DNA of 64,000 nt from Vicugna pacos (GCF_048564905.1 NC_133009.1:3303001-3367000); one strand, 5' to 3'; numbered from the stretch's first letter, positions 34,863-46,834 are shown. Numbers and translations are program-made. The notes: generated from the letters alone by a model not told the origin.

Positions 34863-37755
34863 AGAAACCACATTTGCTGTTAACAACTTCTAGTAATACA
34901 TAAATGACGTCAGCTGCCCTAATAGTTTGCCTTGGGCACTGATGCAAGTACAGCACAGCTTTTGGCCTTTTGTTTTTAGTGTGCTTCCATGGAGACATCT
35001 TCATGTGCATTTACACACGTAAGAATATACATACATGTACATAAATATGCAAATATATATAGATATAAATCTCTATATTCATTTCCAGGAGTTTGAAGCA
35101 GTTTGTTTTTTATATATATTTCACTTAGGGTCATATTTGCCTATTTATTAATAATATCTTTAAAAAACTAGCTGTAGAGCCAACTTTACAACTCACATTT
35201 TATTCCAAAAATCATTCTATAGAATACTTCAAGGAACATATAGGTAATTCTTCCAGTTGTGTTTCGGAGTGCTCACAGAAATAGACAGCAGCATCTATTG
35301 GTAACTCTACTGCAGATGTTACTAACTTTTCCTTCACAAGATATGATTTAGACTTAGAAGTATTCTGCATTATAATGTGCTATCAGTGAGTCAAACTTAG
35401 TACTCTTTACATAAATGATTTACATAGACTTTCATTTCACTTTTTTGAGACTTGTATTCTGAGTGAGCGTAAGTGTCATATATAGTTTATTTGTTGGTTC
35501 AAGCACTCAGTTATTTTATTTATTCAATAAATTCTTCCTGAGTGCCTGCTTTCTCTCAAGAAATCTTGGAGGAGAATTAAGAAAATGAGAATTGCTCTAA
35601 TCTATCTGACTTTTTCTTCAGAGTTGGAAGTCTCTTGTACATGTATTTTTTGAGATATGAATCTATTCATATATACTCACTTACACTTTTTAAAATGTAG
35701 ATGGAATTGTTAAATTATCAAAAAATTTGAAAAATAAGTATGGTGTTAGAGGAAAATAGTTTGGAAACCAGCGATCTGTGGGGAATACAGTATTGATGGT
35801 TTGCTTTCCTGCTTCAGTACAGGTCAAGGGCAGCTGACTCTGAGCGGGAGGAACACTCCGGGGGTCCCCCAAACGAAGGCACGGGCAGCAGGGCTGTGAA
35901 GGCTGCTCCAGGAGCCAGGGGTGTGGCCTTCTGTCTTCTGTGCGTTTGCACTCCTGGGCTTCTGCTGCTCAGCTCTCCCTGTGGTTCATGGAGGATTCAG
36001 GGAGAGGTATGGGAGCCTGGGCCCTCGATCAAGTTTGAGATGCCTGTGATTGCTGTCCAGTGGGCTCCAAGCATTGTGTGGGATACACACAGGCTACTCT
36101 GCTTAAGGGGCCCATGCTCAGCCTCCCATACTAGCTGTTTCCACTGCTAACACGCCACCCGTCTCTGCCCCCGGGCGGCCAGCAGCTGCCTGTCTGCTAA
36201 TAGCAAGCGGACAGAGCATCAATTACCTGCTGTTCATTTTCTCATTTCTGGGAATCCATCATCAAATGCTCAGTGATTAACTGACTGCCTGCAGTGGGCT
36301 CAGGTCTGACTCCCAGGGGACAAAGCAGAGTAGACACAGCCTCAGCCTCTAAGAGCTTAGCTGAGGAAGGAGGCAGGGGCATGATGGGGGGCAGTGGGAC
36401 AGCCCTGTCCATTTATCTGGACCCCCCTCAAGACATTCAGGAGTGGCGCCCCTTTCCCAAAGGGTGGAGTTTGGGGATGCACTGCCTTCTGTGGTTGACT
36501 GTTTTCTTTACTTCCAGTGCAGCCCCATCCCTGCAGAGTGATGCAGTCTTCCTATAATAGCACTGTGGCCTGTCTTCAGCCAGGTTAGGGGAGAGTCCTG
36601 CTGGTCCAGAAACCTTTCTTTCTCCCTCTTGCAGTGACTTTGCTGATGTCTATTTTGGACTAAGGTGTATTGATTTCACATTGTAACTCCCAAGAGGCAG
36701 TCCTTGTTCTTATTTCCAAATTCTTTGGGACACTCCTTTTTGCAGTCTTCTACCACCTACAGTTACTTTCTTGCAGGGGATCTCAAACTCGGAGGGCCAG
36801 GCAGGTAGTGTGTGAGTGAGCACAGCCGTATGAGAATGCTGGCTCTGGGCAGTGGGAGACATTAGGGAGTGTCCGGGTCTGTGGGGAACTGGAGATTACA
36901 CGCCCTGTCTGTAGGGGTCAGCCCTGCTTAGCTCTAGCTGGTGATTGTGATGTGGGGAGGTGAGCCAATGGTGTTGGATTTTCTACTCTTTCAAGAAAAA
37001 TAGAAAAATGTGGATTTTTACATGAAGTCTTTTGGTTTATAAAATTGGCTTAAATATTTTTAAGATACCAAACAGACCAAACAAAAGATACTGTGGCCCT
37101 GACATGGCACCAAATGGCCATTTGCAATCTCTGCTTTGTCATTATACTCTTGTGCAGAGCCCGTCACCCAAGGTGGCAGGAGACAGAGGAGCAGCTGCTA
37201 TGAGTGTTCTGAGGGACGGGGTCACTGTGAGCTGGGATGGTCCAGGTAGCGAGCAGAAGGTGGGCTCGACTGAGCTGTCCTGGAGGATGAAGACAGATGA
37301 GGGAAACAGATGCTTCTCTCACAGGGAGCCAGCTCTGCCTTCCCAGCTGTGGGACAGTCCCCAGGGTCACAGCCTCGCAGGGACAGGCTGTGTGGAACCT
37401 GTTTTGGCTCCCCAGACCCCCGCCAAGCTCTCAGACCCCACTTGGTACTGTCCCTGCTCCAGCTGGGCTCTGTTTCCAGAAGCTGTTGCAGGAGGGAGCA
37501 AGATGACTGGGGACCCTGGTTACCTCAAGAGAGACACTGGAGAGGGAGTGTCACCTGAGAAGGAGGGCCTGGGCTGCTGGGCCACTGCACTTGGAGGCGC
37601 TTTCTGGCCTTCACCCCAGGTGCTCTGACAGGGGCATCGCTGGGCTCAGAGCAGGACACCGTTGGTATCCCTTCCTGGCATGCTCTGAGTTAGTTTCCAC
37701 TCTTTGTCAACTCAGAAGCTTTTGAAGGCTCGTGGTGGGTCCCACACGGTCCACT
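34863..37755. other. No gene seen; AT-rich to GC-rich transition near 35.8 kb
   Basis: The left part is AT-rich and featureless. From about 35820 the sequence becomes GC-rich abruptly. The part at 36170-36295 ('aatagcaagcggacagagca', 'tcaattacctgctgttcatt') looks single-copy and may be conserved. Open frames at 35.9-37.6 kb (the longest 198 codons at 37032-37628) have no domain I can recognise and look like products of GC-rich composition. Confidence 0.4.
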
Positions 37756-37759
37756 TCTC

Positions 37760-37900
37760 AGGCAGTCTCCCTTAATCCTCCCAGCACTTTATGAGATGGT
37801 ACTTTTCTCATCAGTCTGCTCTGAAGATATGACAACAGGCTGCCCAAGGGCACAGAGCGAGGAAGTGGGTTAGCCAGCACTGGCACCCAGAATCATTATG
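37760..37900 (-). repeat. MIR SINE
   Basis: 'ttaatcctcccagcacttta', 'tgagatggtacttttctcat' and 'ctgcccaagggcacagagcg' then 'aggaagtgggttagccagca' are reverse-strand MIR blocks. Confidence 0.7.
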
Positions 37901-39719
37901 TTTCCCTGTCTTAGGAGCAGGGGTTGGAGGGGTAGCCACCTGACTCCAGCCAGAGATGAGGCTGGCTGCCAGTGACTGTGAGACCTATGACAGATTTGGT
38001 ACCTTTATCTCCCCCTATGGGGCTTCACCAGTGACTTTCATGCCCCTTGGAGCCTGTAGGACATACAGGAGGTGCTGAATACCTATTGGAGTGAATTGCC
38101 TTAAGGAAGCTCTTGAATGTGGTGGGAAGAGCCTTAGTTCTAGGATCAGGTGACCCTGGCTTCTGGAAGGGAGGGATATGGGATAGGTCTCCCACCAGCA
38201 CCCTTGGCTTTAAGGTTCTAAACTTGGCAGGGAGGGGTAGAGGGGAGCCTGGGCCCAGCAGTAGTGGGCAGAAGAGTGGGGGAGACCAAGGAGTGTGCCG
38301 GAGTGGGTGTGAGAGGACCAGGGAGCTGTAGGTTGGTCTGCCGTCCTGAGCTTGAGACGATGAGAGATATAGGATGAAGTGGGGTCCCCAAGGACCATGA
38401 AGTCTTGTCAAGACAAGATAAAAAAAAAACATAAAAAATTCAAGAGGGGGACAAGAGTTGGGTAACAGCGCGAGGGAGGATGAGAAGGTGTCAGGAGGCA
38501 GCCTGTGTTCCGCTAAGCGAGCCGGTGGGCAGTCAGCGCCTGGAGCCCGGTGCAGGCTCCTGTAGACCCCGGGGGCTGAAGGGGAGGGCAGACCTGGGCA
38601 GCAGAGCATCCAGGGACAAGGCAGGGGCTGGAGCCGGAGCTCACCCTGGATGCCCATCGGTCCAGATTCGTCTGCTGATGTGGAGGCCTTGGGAGGGTCC
38701 AGGAAATGACTGTTTCAGGATTTTCCTCCAGAGGAAGTCCCAGTTAGGAGACTGGAATCTGATGGGGTGTCCTGCTGCGTGGACTGCTATGGATGCACCT
38801 TCTCCCTGAGACCTGCCTTCACAGACACCTCCCCTAGAGTTGCCACGATGGGTGCTTTGAAGAGAGAAGGGTTCACAGCATCTCCCCTGTCTTCCGGGCT
38901 CATAGTGATCTGTCCCCTCCCAGTGAAAACGGGTCTGGCGGCTCAGTCACTCCTGAGACTGATTGAGGGAGAGGGCAGTGAGGCCGGAGGCTTTTGGTCT
39001 CTCTGGAAGTTCTGAAAGAACCATGAGGCTTGGCCCAGGGCCCTGCACAGAGTGAAGGCTCAGTAGTGTGTGAAAATGATGCTATGATTTGGGGTTTGTC
39101 TGTAATTTAGGAATAACTATCTGACGTTAATGACTTTGACCCAGAACTGCACTTGGGGTCCAAAGACATTAAAAGTCACTGTGGGAAGGGGGAGGTGACT
39201 CAGCTCAGCAGAGGTTCCCTGGAGATGGCAGACTGTGGGGAACTTGGGGACCCGCATTACAGGCCAGGCTCTATCCATAGACATCTGAGTAGCTCCCAGC
39301 AGGACCTCCCCTTCTCTGGCCTCCAGTGTCCTCATTTGCTCAGTGAAGGAGCTGGATTCTCTAAGATCCACTGAGGTCATGTGGCTTAGATTTCAGGAGC
39401 CCCTCCAACGTGTTGAGAGCAGCTGGATGTGTCTGGCCCTGCAGCTTGGCCCTGCAGGACCCTGAGCAGGTGCAGTTACACGCACCGGGTGCTGAGAGTC
39501 CAGGGTGGAGCTGGGTGGTCCCGGGGTCCACAGATAAATACTAATTCAGCCTGTTGAGGTCCTGCCTGGCCCTTAATGGACCATGAGAGAAAATGCCCCT
39601 CTTCCAGGGAGCTGGTCTAATAGGCCAGAGTGTCAGGATGGAGAATCCACCCGTTTTCAACCAGGGTGGGCCATCTGAACAATGGATAGGAAGAATGTGA
39701 CAGGTTTTCTAGATCTTGG
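37901..39719. other. No gene seen
   Basis: GC-rich, with a short L2-like end near 38060-38098 ('acaggaggtgctgaatacct') and an A-run at 38421-38430. A 210-codon minus-strand frame at 38025-38657 has no recognisable domain. Confidence 0.4.
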
Positions 39720-39724
39720 CTATC

Positions 39725-39890
39725 TGAAGCGAGGTCCTCTGACCAGCAGCAACATCACCAGCTGGAAGCTTGTTAGAAGTGCAGAATCTCAGGTCCCACC
39801 TGGGAGCCAGTGAATCCGAATCTATATTTTAGCAAGATGGCCTGTGATCACTGCACATGTGAAAGTTTGGGAGGCCTTGCTCTGGGCCAC
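39725..39890 (-). mobile_element. MER5-like hAT (Charlie) MITE
   Basis: 'gaccagcagcaacatcacca', 'ctggaagcttgttagaagtg', 'cagaatctcaggtcccacct' and 'gtgaatccgaatctatattt' are the reverse-strand MER5A blocks ('gcagcatcagcatcacctgg', 'aacttgttagaaatgcaaat'). Nearly full length. A second copy lies at 58005. Confidence 0.7.
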
Positions 39891-42109
39891 TTTTCATAAA
39901 CTCTTTTGACCACGCCTCATAGAAAGAGATACTTTTCCATGGGCAGATGAGACAAAAGTTCCATGAAACAATAGTTCCACATACAATGTGTGTTACTCAC
40001 TGATATTTGCAATTTAGTTGTGTATTTTGAATGATCATGAGTTTATCTCGCAGCCTCCCAAACTGTCGAGACCTGCAGTTTACAAAACGCTGTGCTAGCT
40101 GACCCCCATCTGATGTTTGAGTGAAAAAGGGTTACCCTAGTATGTGTGTTAGGGCCTGCTGTCAGCCATTTAGAGGACTCCTGAGAGGACTCCTGAAGCA
40201 GTAAGTGGTGCGGATTTCTGGGGTCACCTCCGGCTCCATTTGAGTTTTCCTACTTCCGGTGGTTGGAGGCCTGAGGCTTCTCTATACGGAGGCCTCCACT
40301 GAATTCCCTTGCTTTTCTTTGGTGAACACCATAGAGTCCCCAGGCCAACATAGACAGGAGTGGCCAAGCATGATGCCTGCAGATTTGGGGGAAAGGCATT
40401 CTCCCGCACCCCAAGTCCTGTTTGTTCAGGAGATGGAGCGTGGGCTGGACTTGGAGGGGCGGTTGGCAGCAGGCCGTGGTGAAGGGGGTTCCCATGGCTT
40501 CCTCAGGCAGAGCGGTGGGCGTCCTCTGTCCCCTGGCAGCTGGCTCCCTCCTCCCACACTCTCAGCAGGCGGCCTGGCCTGGCCCTGCCCTGGGGGCTGC
40601 CTGATGGCGGACAAAGGAAAAAGCCCTCCTGGCAGGCTCAGGGTGAAGGTGTCAGTTGCCAGCAGGGTGTGGAGGTGGGAAGGGGAAAGGGGCGGGGCCT
40701 TGTGTGTAGCAGGGTCACCAGGAGCCGCTGCCGCAGGGGGTCCGGGAGGGGAGTGAGGCTGTGCGCAGCAGGCTGGGGCGGTGGAGACATGGTGGGTGGA
40801 TGTGATTCAACAGGAGGAGAGTGGTGCTGATTGGCTGGGCCCTGCTATCCACCCCCAGCTCGGATGTGCCTGTGTCAGTCTGCGGAGTAGCTATCCTGCT
40901 GGGATGGGCCAATAGACCCGTGAGGCCCCCAGGCCACTGAGCTCAGGAGCGCAGAGCAGCCCCCTGCAGCACTGCACAGTTCCCTGCTGCTGGCCTGCGG
41001 TCCAGGAGGCCCGGCCCCTTACAGTAGCCAAAAGTGAGTCCTGCGCTTCCTCTCTGAGGTCCCAGCAGAGTGTGCCGCCCGGGCTGAGTTGCATGCTGAG
41101 GGCCTGAGGGGAAAGGGTCTGATGACAGGTGAAGGGCTGCCTTTTGAGGGCCTGGAATGATGGATTTCCCAGAGAAGGGCTGGCAGGCGGCAGAGCAGAA
41201 GCATCTCATCTCGTTTGCAGGTCATCGGAGGAGGTAATGCCTCTAATGCCTGGCTCTTCTTAAAGGGATTGGCTAAATTACAGCTACTAATGCCATTTGT
41301 CACTGGGCGGGTGGGAAAGGACTGCTGAGGGGGCTGGGACAGTTCCAGCTTATTGTCTCAGGGCCCTCCCTTTCCCTCCAGACCTCTAACCCCGATGTAG
41401 TGCTGTGAAGCCCCCACAGGGTGCAAGGCAGGAGGGCAAGAGGGTGAGGGGAGTGAGACTCCTGACCTCAGGCAGAGCCCACGGTGTCCGCAGATGCACC
41501 TTTGCTGAGTGTGGGCTTCCCAAAAAAGCCACACCACTCTGCCGCCTCAGCCCCTCTGCACCCCTCCTACAGCCGTGCCCACCCAGGCCCCGCCCTCCTG
41601 CCTCCTGCCTCCTGCCTGCAGGCTCAGGGCTGCCAGCCCTGTACAGCAAAGTGCGGCCTCAGCACTTTTCCCATTCCTGCTGCCTGCTTTTTTGTTCCTC
41701 ACCATCCATCACCTGGCAGGGGATGGGGCAGGGCTGGGTGAGGAGGGGAGCCCAGAAGACTGCAGGGGCGTGCTCCTGGACTCTTGCCTCTCTGGCATCC
41801 TGGATGGCTGCGGCCGGGGAGCTGGCTCTTCTCTTCCACCCTCTCCTCCGTTTCTTCTTTTTCTGGTCCCATCCCCCTTATCACTTTCACTGATCATTGA
41901 AACATAAGCTCCTCTTGCTGGTTCTCTCAGCTTAGCCAGAAGCCCAGCTGTTTGGAGATTTCCCATCCCGATCTTCCTATGAATGAGAAACGGAGCCAGG
42001 AGGAGACCGCAAAGCACAGGCAGGAAGGGAGCAGAACAAGCCTTGGAGGGGAGCATCCCTTTATTTCTCTGTGTCTCCATCAGCCTAAAAGTTTACTCTG
42101 TGCCTGCTC
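39891..42109. other. No gene seen; small duplication and possible conserved patch
   Basis: A perfect 12-base tandem duplication (GAGGACTCCTGA twice) lies at 40173-40196. The part at 41195-41310 is single-copy looking ('aattacagctactaatgcca') and may be conserved. Open frames at 40259-40756 and 41405-41907 have no recognisable product. This is either 5' flank or 5' UTR intron of CTIF; the sequence does not show which. Confidence 0.4.
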
Positions 42110-42655
42110 ACTCTTTTTACCTTAAAAATGTGGCAGAACTTCTAGACATGTACCCCAAAGAATTGAAATCAGGAACGCAAACACCCATGTTCATAGCAGC
42201 ATCATTCACAATAGCCAAAGGTGGGAACAGTCTGAGTGTCCACTGATGGATGAGTGGCTACACAACATGTGGTCTACAGTATATTATTGTGACGCAGTGT
42301 GTTACGCAGCCATAAAAAGGTATGAAATTCTGACACATGCTACAACATGAATGAATCTTGAAAACATTATGATAAGTGAAATAAGCTAGTCACAAAAGGA
42401 CAAATATTGTTTGATGCCATCTATGTGAGGTACACAGAGTAGACAAATTCATAGAGACAGGAAGTGAAGTGGTGGCCAGGGGTTGGGGTGGGGAGGGGGA
42501 GTTGTTTGATGGGCATCAGAGATGGTGATAACCGTCTGGAAATAGCGAAGACCCTTACACAACACTGTGCGTGTACTTAATCCACGCAGTTGTACAGTTC
42601 AAAGTGGTTACAATGGTACGTTTTGTGTTCTGTGTATTTTACCACTATAAAAAGT
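42110..42655 (+). mobile_element. L1 LINE ORF2/3' end, old
   Basis: Sense L1: 'taccccaaagaattgaaatc', 'catgttcatagcagcatcat', 'tcacaatagccaaaggtggg', 'tggatgagtggctacacaac', 'ataagtgaaataagctagtc' and an end 'attttaccactataaaaagt'. It is 5' truncated to about 545 bases, with frame breaks. It contains a canonical G-quadruplex motif at 42479-42499. Confidence 0.85.
42479..42499 (+). other. Canonical G-quadruplex motif
   Basis: Four G-runs of four or five bases with loops TT, T and A. It belongs to the L1 3' end above, where such G-rich tracts are usual. Confidence 0.7.
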
Positions 42656-43885
42656 GGGGGTGTGAGTGCCTGACTGATCCCCGAGGAGGTGGATGATACA
42701 GCCGGCCCTCCCTCCCCCTCCCTCCTCCCTCTGCTCTGCTAAAGAGAGAAAGCTCTGGGCTTTTCTGCTGAATGAGGGGGCCTCTCAGAACCCTGGCTGG
42801 GACTCATTCTGGAACGTACAGATGAGCCCAAGTGTATGTTAGCCTGGTTCCCCTTCTGAAAGCTGAGTTCCCCGAAGTTCCCCAAGAACGGGAGTCCCCA
42901 GGGGAGAGTGACACAGTGGGAGGGAGAGCCGGCAAAGGGATGTTATGGATCTGGTCACCACGGTGGGCAGCTGGGCTCAATCTGCTGGGACCCACTGAGG
43001 GACTATGGAAAATGCACCTCAGTTGTTATATGAGAGACCAAGGAGGGAATGTCTGTCCCGGTCCAGGGCTGCCCCAGGGGCTGTTAGCTCCTACCACTTC
43101 CAAGGTGCAGGGTGGGGTGGCAGGCGGGGGGCGGCGCCTTCCTGCAGGCACTGCCACTGTGTGTCCCAGGAGCCCTGGGCACAAGGCCCTCAGGGCGGCT
43201 GAGGTGAGGTGCATCAGGTTACACGTGTGAATCTGATTGGGCAGCAGGGGCAGGAGTAGGAGGGGGGCTTCCAAGACAAATGACAGTGTGAGGTGTCTTT
43301 GTTTTCCCTCTGGGAACCAAAATTCTGCAGGATGGGAATGTGTCTCAAGGCTTGTCCCTTTCATAGGTGAGCCAGTATGGGGTGATTTCTGCCCCCAGAC
43401 TCCCTCGCAGGATGATGGGGTGGCCCTGTGGCAGGCCCACGGGAGCCTGGGGGTGCCGAGCAGAGCAGGGCAGAGGCTGCTGCTGCAGGCGGAGCCCAGC
43501 ACTCGATCCTCCTGGAAACACTCCTGACTAGTTGCTACAAAGCCCAGCTCCACCCGCACCTGTGAAGGATGCCAGAAGCCCTTGATAAAATCTCAAGTCT
43601 TTGAGGAATAATGGGCGTGGCCTTAGGCCCTGGTTTTTCCTCCAGGCACCTCCTTTCAGCCCTCTCTAGATGCCATACCTCTGAGGCCTGCCACCTCTCC
43701 AGGGCCCTGCACTGAGCTAGGCCTGGGGCCCAGCCCTCTAGAGCCTGCAGCCCAGTGGAGAGTAAGACGCATGCATACAACCAGCATTTGAAGAATTCAC
43801 TGGGCAGTGGGGAAAGAGAAGTAGGAGATGTCCCCAGGGCCTGAGCAGGCAGCCAGGAGGCAGGATGAAGGAGGAGTGGGGCATT
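42656..43885. other. No gene seen
   Basis: GC-rich with several long overlapping open frames on both strands (43.0-43.9 kb). None has recognisable domains, and they overlap one another, as expected for chance frames in GC-rich DNA. Confidence 0.4.
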
Positions 43886-43887
43886 GG

Positions 43888-44042
43888 CAGACCTGGAGCT
43901 CTGCTGTGCAAACTTGGGCAAGTTACTTAACCTTCCTGAACCTCAGTTTTCATTCTGAGAGATAAGTAGATGAAGGCATATGGAATGCTAAAGAGATTGC
44001 CTGGTTTATGATATGGGCACAGTACACATTAGCCATTCCTTT
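43888..44042 (+). repeat. MIR SINE
   Basis: 'tgcaaacttgggcaagttac', 'ttaaccttcctgaacctcag' and 'ttttcattctgagagataag' are plus-strand MIR. The 3' part 'gggcacagtacacattagcc' is also present. Confidence 0.75.
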
Positions 44043-44289
44043 TATTAGTAGAGGCTGCTGTATGCATGCCCATAGGCCGAGGCTGGGCGAATCCTTCACC
44101 CGCTGGCCTGCTATTAAAACAGGGACTCGGGCTACTTGCTAGATGACCTCTAAGGCACTGTTCTGTCACTCTGTAAATGTAAGGACCTCGAGCTCTGGTA
44201 GGTGGAGGGAAGGGGAAAGTGACGCTGGGTGAGTGACACAGGGTGAGCGAAAGCAGAGGCAGAAAGAGCATCGCATGTGAATAGTTTCC

Positions 44290-44720
44290 TGCCGAGTAAC
44301 AAGTGACTACAAACTGAGTGGCCTGACATGACCCCGTTTATAACCTCACAGTTCCAGAAGTCAGAAGTCCCGCTCGATATAGCCCGGGGCTGGAAGCAAG
44401 GTGTCAGCCAGGCTGAGTTCTAGTCTGGAGGCTCTGGGGGACAAGCACCTGTTCCCAAGCTGGAGAGTTTACTTCCTGCAGTTGTAGGACTGCAGCACCG
44501 TTTCCTTGCTGCTCATTGACCAAGGGTTGTTCTCAACCTCTAGAGGCCGCCCACGTCCTTACACAAACCCCCTCCTTCAGGCCAGCAACTCTGTCTCCAC
44601 CTCCACTGGAACACAGGTCACATTGTGCCCAGTCCCCCCGGGAGAGGGCCCCAGCACTAATGAGGGTGTCATGCTCCTATAGGGGGAGGCCAGGCAGGGC
44701 CCATGGCTAGGCCAAGCCCT
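44290..44720 (+). mobile_element. Ancient LTR-like interspersed repeat fragment, family unresolved
   Basis: 'gtgactacaaactgagtggc', 'ctcacagttccagaagtcag' and 'tctggaggctctgggggaca' then 'ctagaggccgcccacgtcct' follow a common old mammalian repeat ('caaacttggtggcttaaaac', 'cacagttctggaggccagaa'). I believe it is a retroviral LTR relative but cannot name the family. It is an old, broken fragment with no coding capacity. Confidence 0.3.
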
Positions 44721-45369
44721 CCAGAGAACCTGCCAGGCCTTTCATGTGCCATCCTTGAAAGCCATTTATGTCCTTACAGACTGGGCATGGTGTGTATCCC
44801 AGGAGCCGCGCCGTAACAGGGCTGCAAAATCGTGTTTATAACTTAAGGCCTACAGACCTCACCTCATTTCAGATTAGTCTGGTGTCCAAAGAGAAAACAC
44901 CTCTTTAGAAGGAGGCATTTTCTTAGAGGCCCAGGCCCCTTAGAGGGTTTGTGTCTGCGGACCCTTTGTGCATCCCAATGCTGGGGTCAGGGACACAGAA
45001 GCCTGTGGTCTGCTTTGTGGTAGATTTTGTTAACTCCGAGTTGGGAAATGGGGCTGGGTGGTAGACAGAGTCTATCTCCTCCTTTTTCCCTGGTGGTAAG
45101 GTCTGGTATAACTCCCAACATCGCACAAGTTACTGTGTTGGCCAATTAGACAAATTACTTGCCTTCCCTGGGCCTGAGTCTCCCTAATCATGGGGGATCA
45201 CAGTGTCCTCTTCACACTAAAGGGAATCCGGCACCCCACCGACTTCTCAGGATGTTGGGAGACCAAGGTGGGGTGATTGATGTGGGGGAGGATTTCTCGA
45301 GTGGGGTCATCCATCATCTCTGCCTCCAGCGGTGTCTCATGGAGCCTGTCTGTTCTCTGTGTCCCGCAG
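44721..45369 (+). other. Upstream flank or intron before the first CTIF coding exon
   Basis: Single-copy DNA ending in a polypyrimidine tract and 'gtcccgcag' acceptor (AG at 45368-45369). No CpG island or promoter is visible here, so the CTIF promoter and non-coding first exon are probably farther left, possibly outside the window. Confidence 0.5.
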
Positions 45370-45397
45370 CCCCTACCCAGGCCCCTGAGCGTCAGAG

Positions 45398-45576
45398 ATG
45401 GAGAACTCCTCAGCAGCGTCGGCCTCCTCCGAGGCTGGGAGCAGCCGCTCCCAGGAGATCGAGGAGCTGGAGCGGTTCATCGACAGCTACGTGCTCGAGT
45501 ACCAGGTGCAGGGGCTGCTGGCCGACAAGACGAGGGTGACGGGGAGAGTGAGAAAACGCAGTCCCACATCTCCCAG
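45398..45576 (+). CDS. CTIF: CTIF first coding exon (codons 1-60)
   Basis: CTIF binds the nuclear cap-binding complex through CBP80 and recruits eIF3 for translation of CBC-bound mRNA, including the pioneer round used by nonsense-mediated decay; it is cytoplasmic and perinuclear. The exon starts at 45370 after an AG acceptor, has 28 bases of 5' UTR, then an ATG with G at -3 and +4. It encodes MENSSAASASSEAGSSRSQE, then IEELERFIDSYVLEYQVQGL and LADKT, matching the CTIF N-terminus as I remember it. A GTGAG donor follows at 45577. The human exon would have 180 coding bases; this one has 179. One G appears missing after codon 45 (45532/45533), so the literal frame changes from EGDGESEK to RVTGRVRK. 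The +1 frame still spells GDGESEKTQSHISQ to the donor, so the reading was intact very recently or the base is a sequencing error. Confidence 0.88.
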
Positions 45577-45594
45577 GTGAGCGCCGCCCACGGG

Positions 45595-45629
45595 AGGGGC
45601 GGGGCCTGGGCAGGGGGCGGGGCCTGGGC
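45595..45629 (+). promoter_or_regulatory. Tandem GC boxes just inside the CTIF intron
   Basis: Two adjacent near-identical units each carry GGGGCGGGGCC, a consensus Sp1/KLF GC box (45595-45611 and 45612-45629), starting 19 bases past the splice donor. They could bind Sp1-type factors, or may simply be a GC-rich tandem duplication. No CpG island surrounds them. Confidence 0.45.
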
Positions 45630-46129
45630 AAACTCAAGGGGGCTGAGAAGGGACTGTAGCTCTGGGCAGTGTCTGGTCGCCTAGATTGCCGAGATGTGGA
45701 TGGCCCCACCCAGCAGAGTAACCGAGCCAGTCAGGAAGCCCCTGGCCGTGTGCTCCTGGGCCCTCTGACCCACCTCTACTCTGTCCTAACCCGCCGGGCA
45801 GCCGGGACCCAGCTGGACTCAGAGTTCATGGAGCCCTCGTTTACTGAGTACCTACTGTATGCTGGCCACCACTCCCTGTCCTCCACAAGCCCATGTTCTA
45901 GAAGTGATCTGACGATTGTAGCTTATCCAAAATGTGCATCATCAAAAGTCTATCACTTGTGACTAATTGGTCTGAATTTCACATACAGGCAGTCATTGGC
46001 AGAACTGAATCTCTCAGGCAGTTACCCAGGGCTCTGTGTACCAGAACCTGTTAGGCAGATGAGGCCTCCTGACCAGAATCTCAGGTTGGTCTCCCCGCTC
46101 CTGGGTCAGTCTGCAGCAGCCCTGGGCTT
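45630..46129. other. Intronic single-copy DNA
   Basis: No repeat named with confidence. 'agtttactgagtacctactg' type words near 45838-45860 are the common old-repeat 5' block. Confidence 0.4.
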
Positions 46130-46275
46130 GAGTAGAAGGTAAACTCGGCTGAAAGGCTGGGCTGAGATTTGGAGGTCTTGAGTTTTCCCATATAAACCAC
46201 TCAGGTCCGGGACCATGTCACGTGCATCTTTGCTGAACACAGTAAATCCTCAGTAGATATTTGTTCAAGAGCTGG
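46130..46275 (+). repeat. L2 LINE 3' end
   Basis: 'aaccactcaggtccgggacc' and 'gaacacagtaaatcctcagt' then 'agatatttgttcaagagc' correspond to the L2 3' end ('cagtgcctggcacatagtag', 'gtgctcaataaatgtttgtt'). Confidence 0.5.
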
Positions 46276-46279
46276 TTCT

Positions 46280-46440
46280 AGATTTGCTTCTAGCTGCCTG
46301 CGTGACCTCAGGCAGAAGCCCTCAACTCCTCTGAGGCTTGGCTTTCTTATCTGGTGAATGGGGATGATCCTGCTGCCTTAGGAATGTTGGAAGATCAGAC
46401 ATGATGAGACCCAAAAGCTACAGAGAAGCAGGGTGTTGCC
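46280..46440 (+). repeat. MIR SINE
   Basis: 'agctgcctgcgtgacctcag', 'gcagaagccctcaactcctc', 'tgaggcttggctttcttatc' and 'tggtgaatggggatgatcct' are plus-strand MIR. Confidence 0.75.
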
Positions 46441-46834
46441 TGCAGTGGATGCTCGGGAAGGGTTTCTTCTGCTCAGGGTCTGGGTCCTAGTGTCCACCTC
46501 TTGTACTTGTCCCACCTCAAGCCTGGGACTCCTCTGACAAATAGGGGCCACACGGGTGCCTGCTTTGGAGAAAAGCCAGGTGCAGCTGTCAGGCATGCCA
46601 TCTGGGTGGGCAGAAGATCCAGATCCTCCAGCTTTTAAGAAAGCCAGAATGACCCTGTGGCTTTCTTGGAACTCAGGACCAGGAGTGGACCTAATTCTGA
46701 AGCCGTGGTGGTCCTCGCCTTATCCCCACTGGAGGGTAGGGAAGAGAAGATTGGCCCTGAGAGAGAAATGGACATAAATGTGATGCTTTCCTTGAAGCCC
46801 TTGAAGTTCTAAAATCATAGTTAGTGTGAGCCTG
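46441..46834. other. Intronic DNA, nothing recognised
   Basis: No exon or clear repeat. Confidence 0.4.

Noticed and set aside
37032-37628. 198-codon plus-strand open frame
   Set aside because: Same reasoning: no domain, no upstream promoter, no splice pattern.
38025-38657. 210-codon minus-strand open frame rich in Pro, Leu and Ser
   Set aside because: Low-complexity composition typical of antisense GC-rich DNA, no recognisable domain, overlapped by frames on the other strand.
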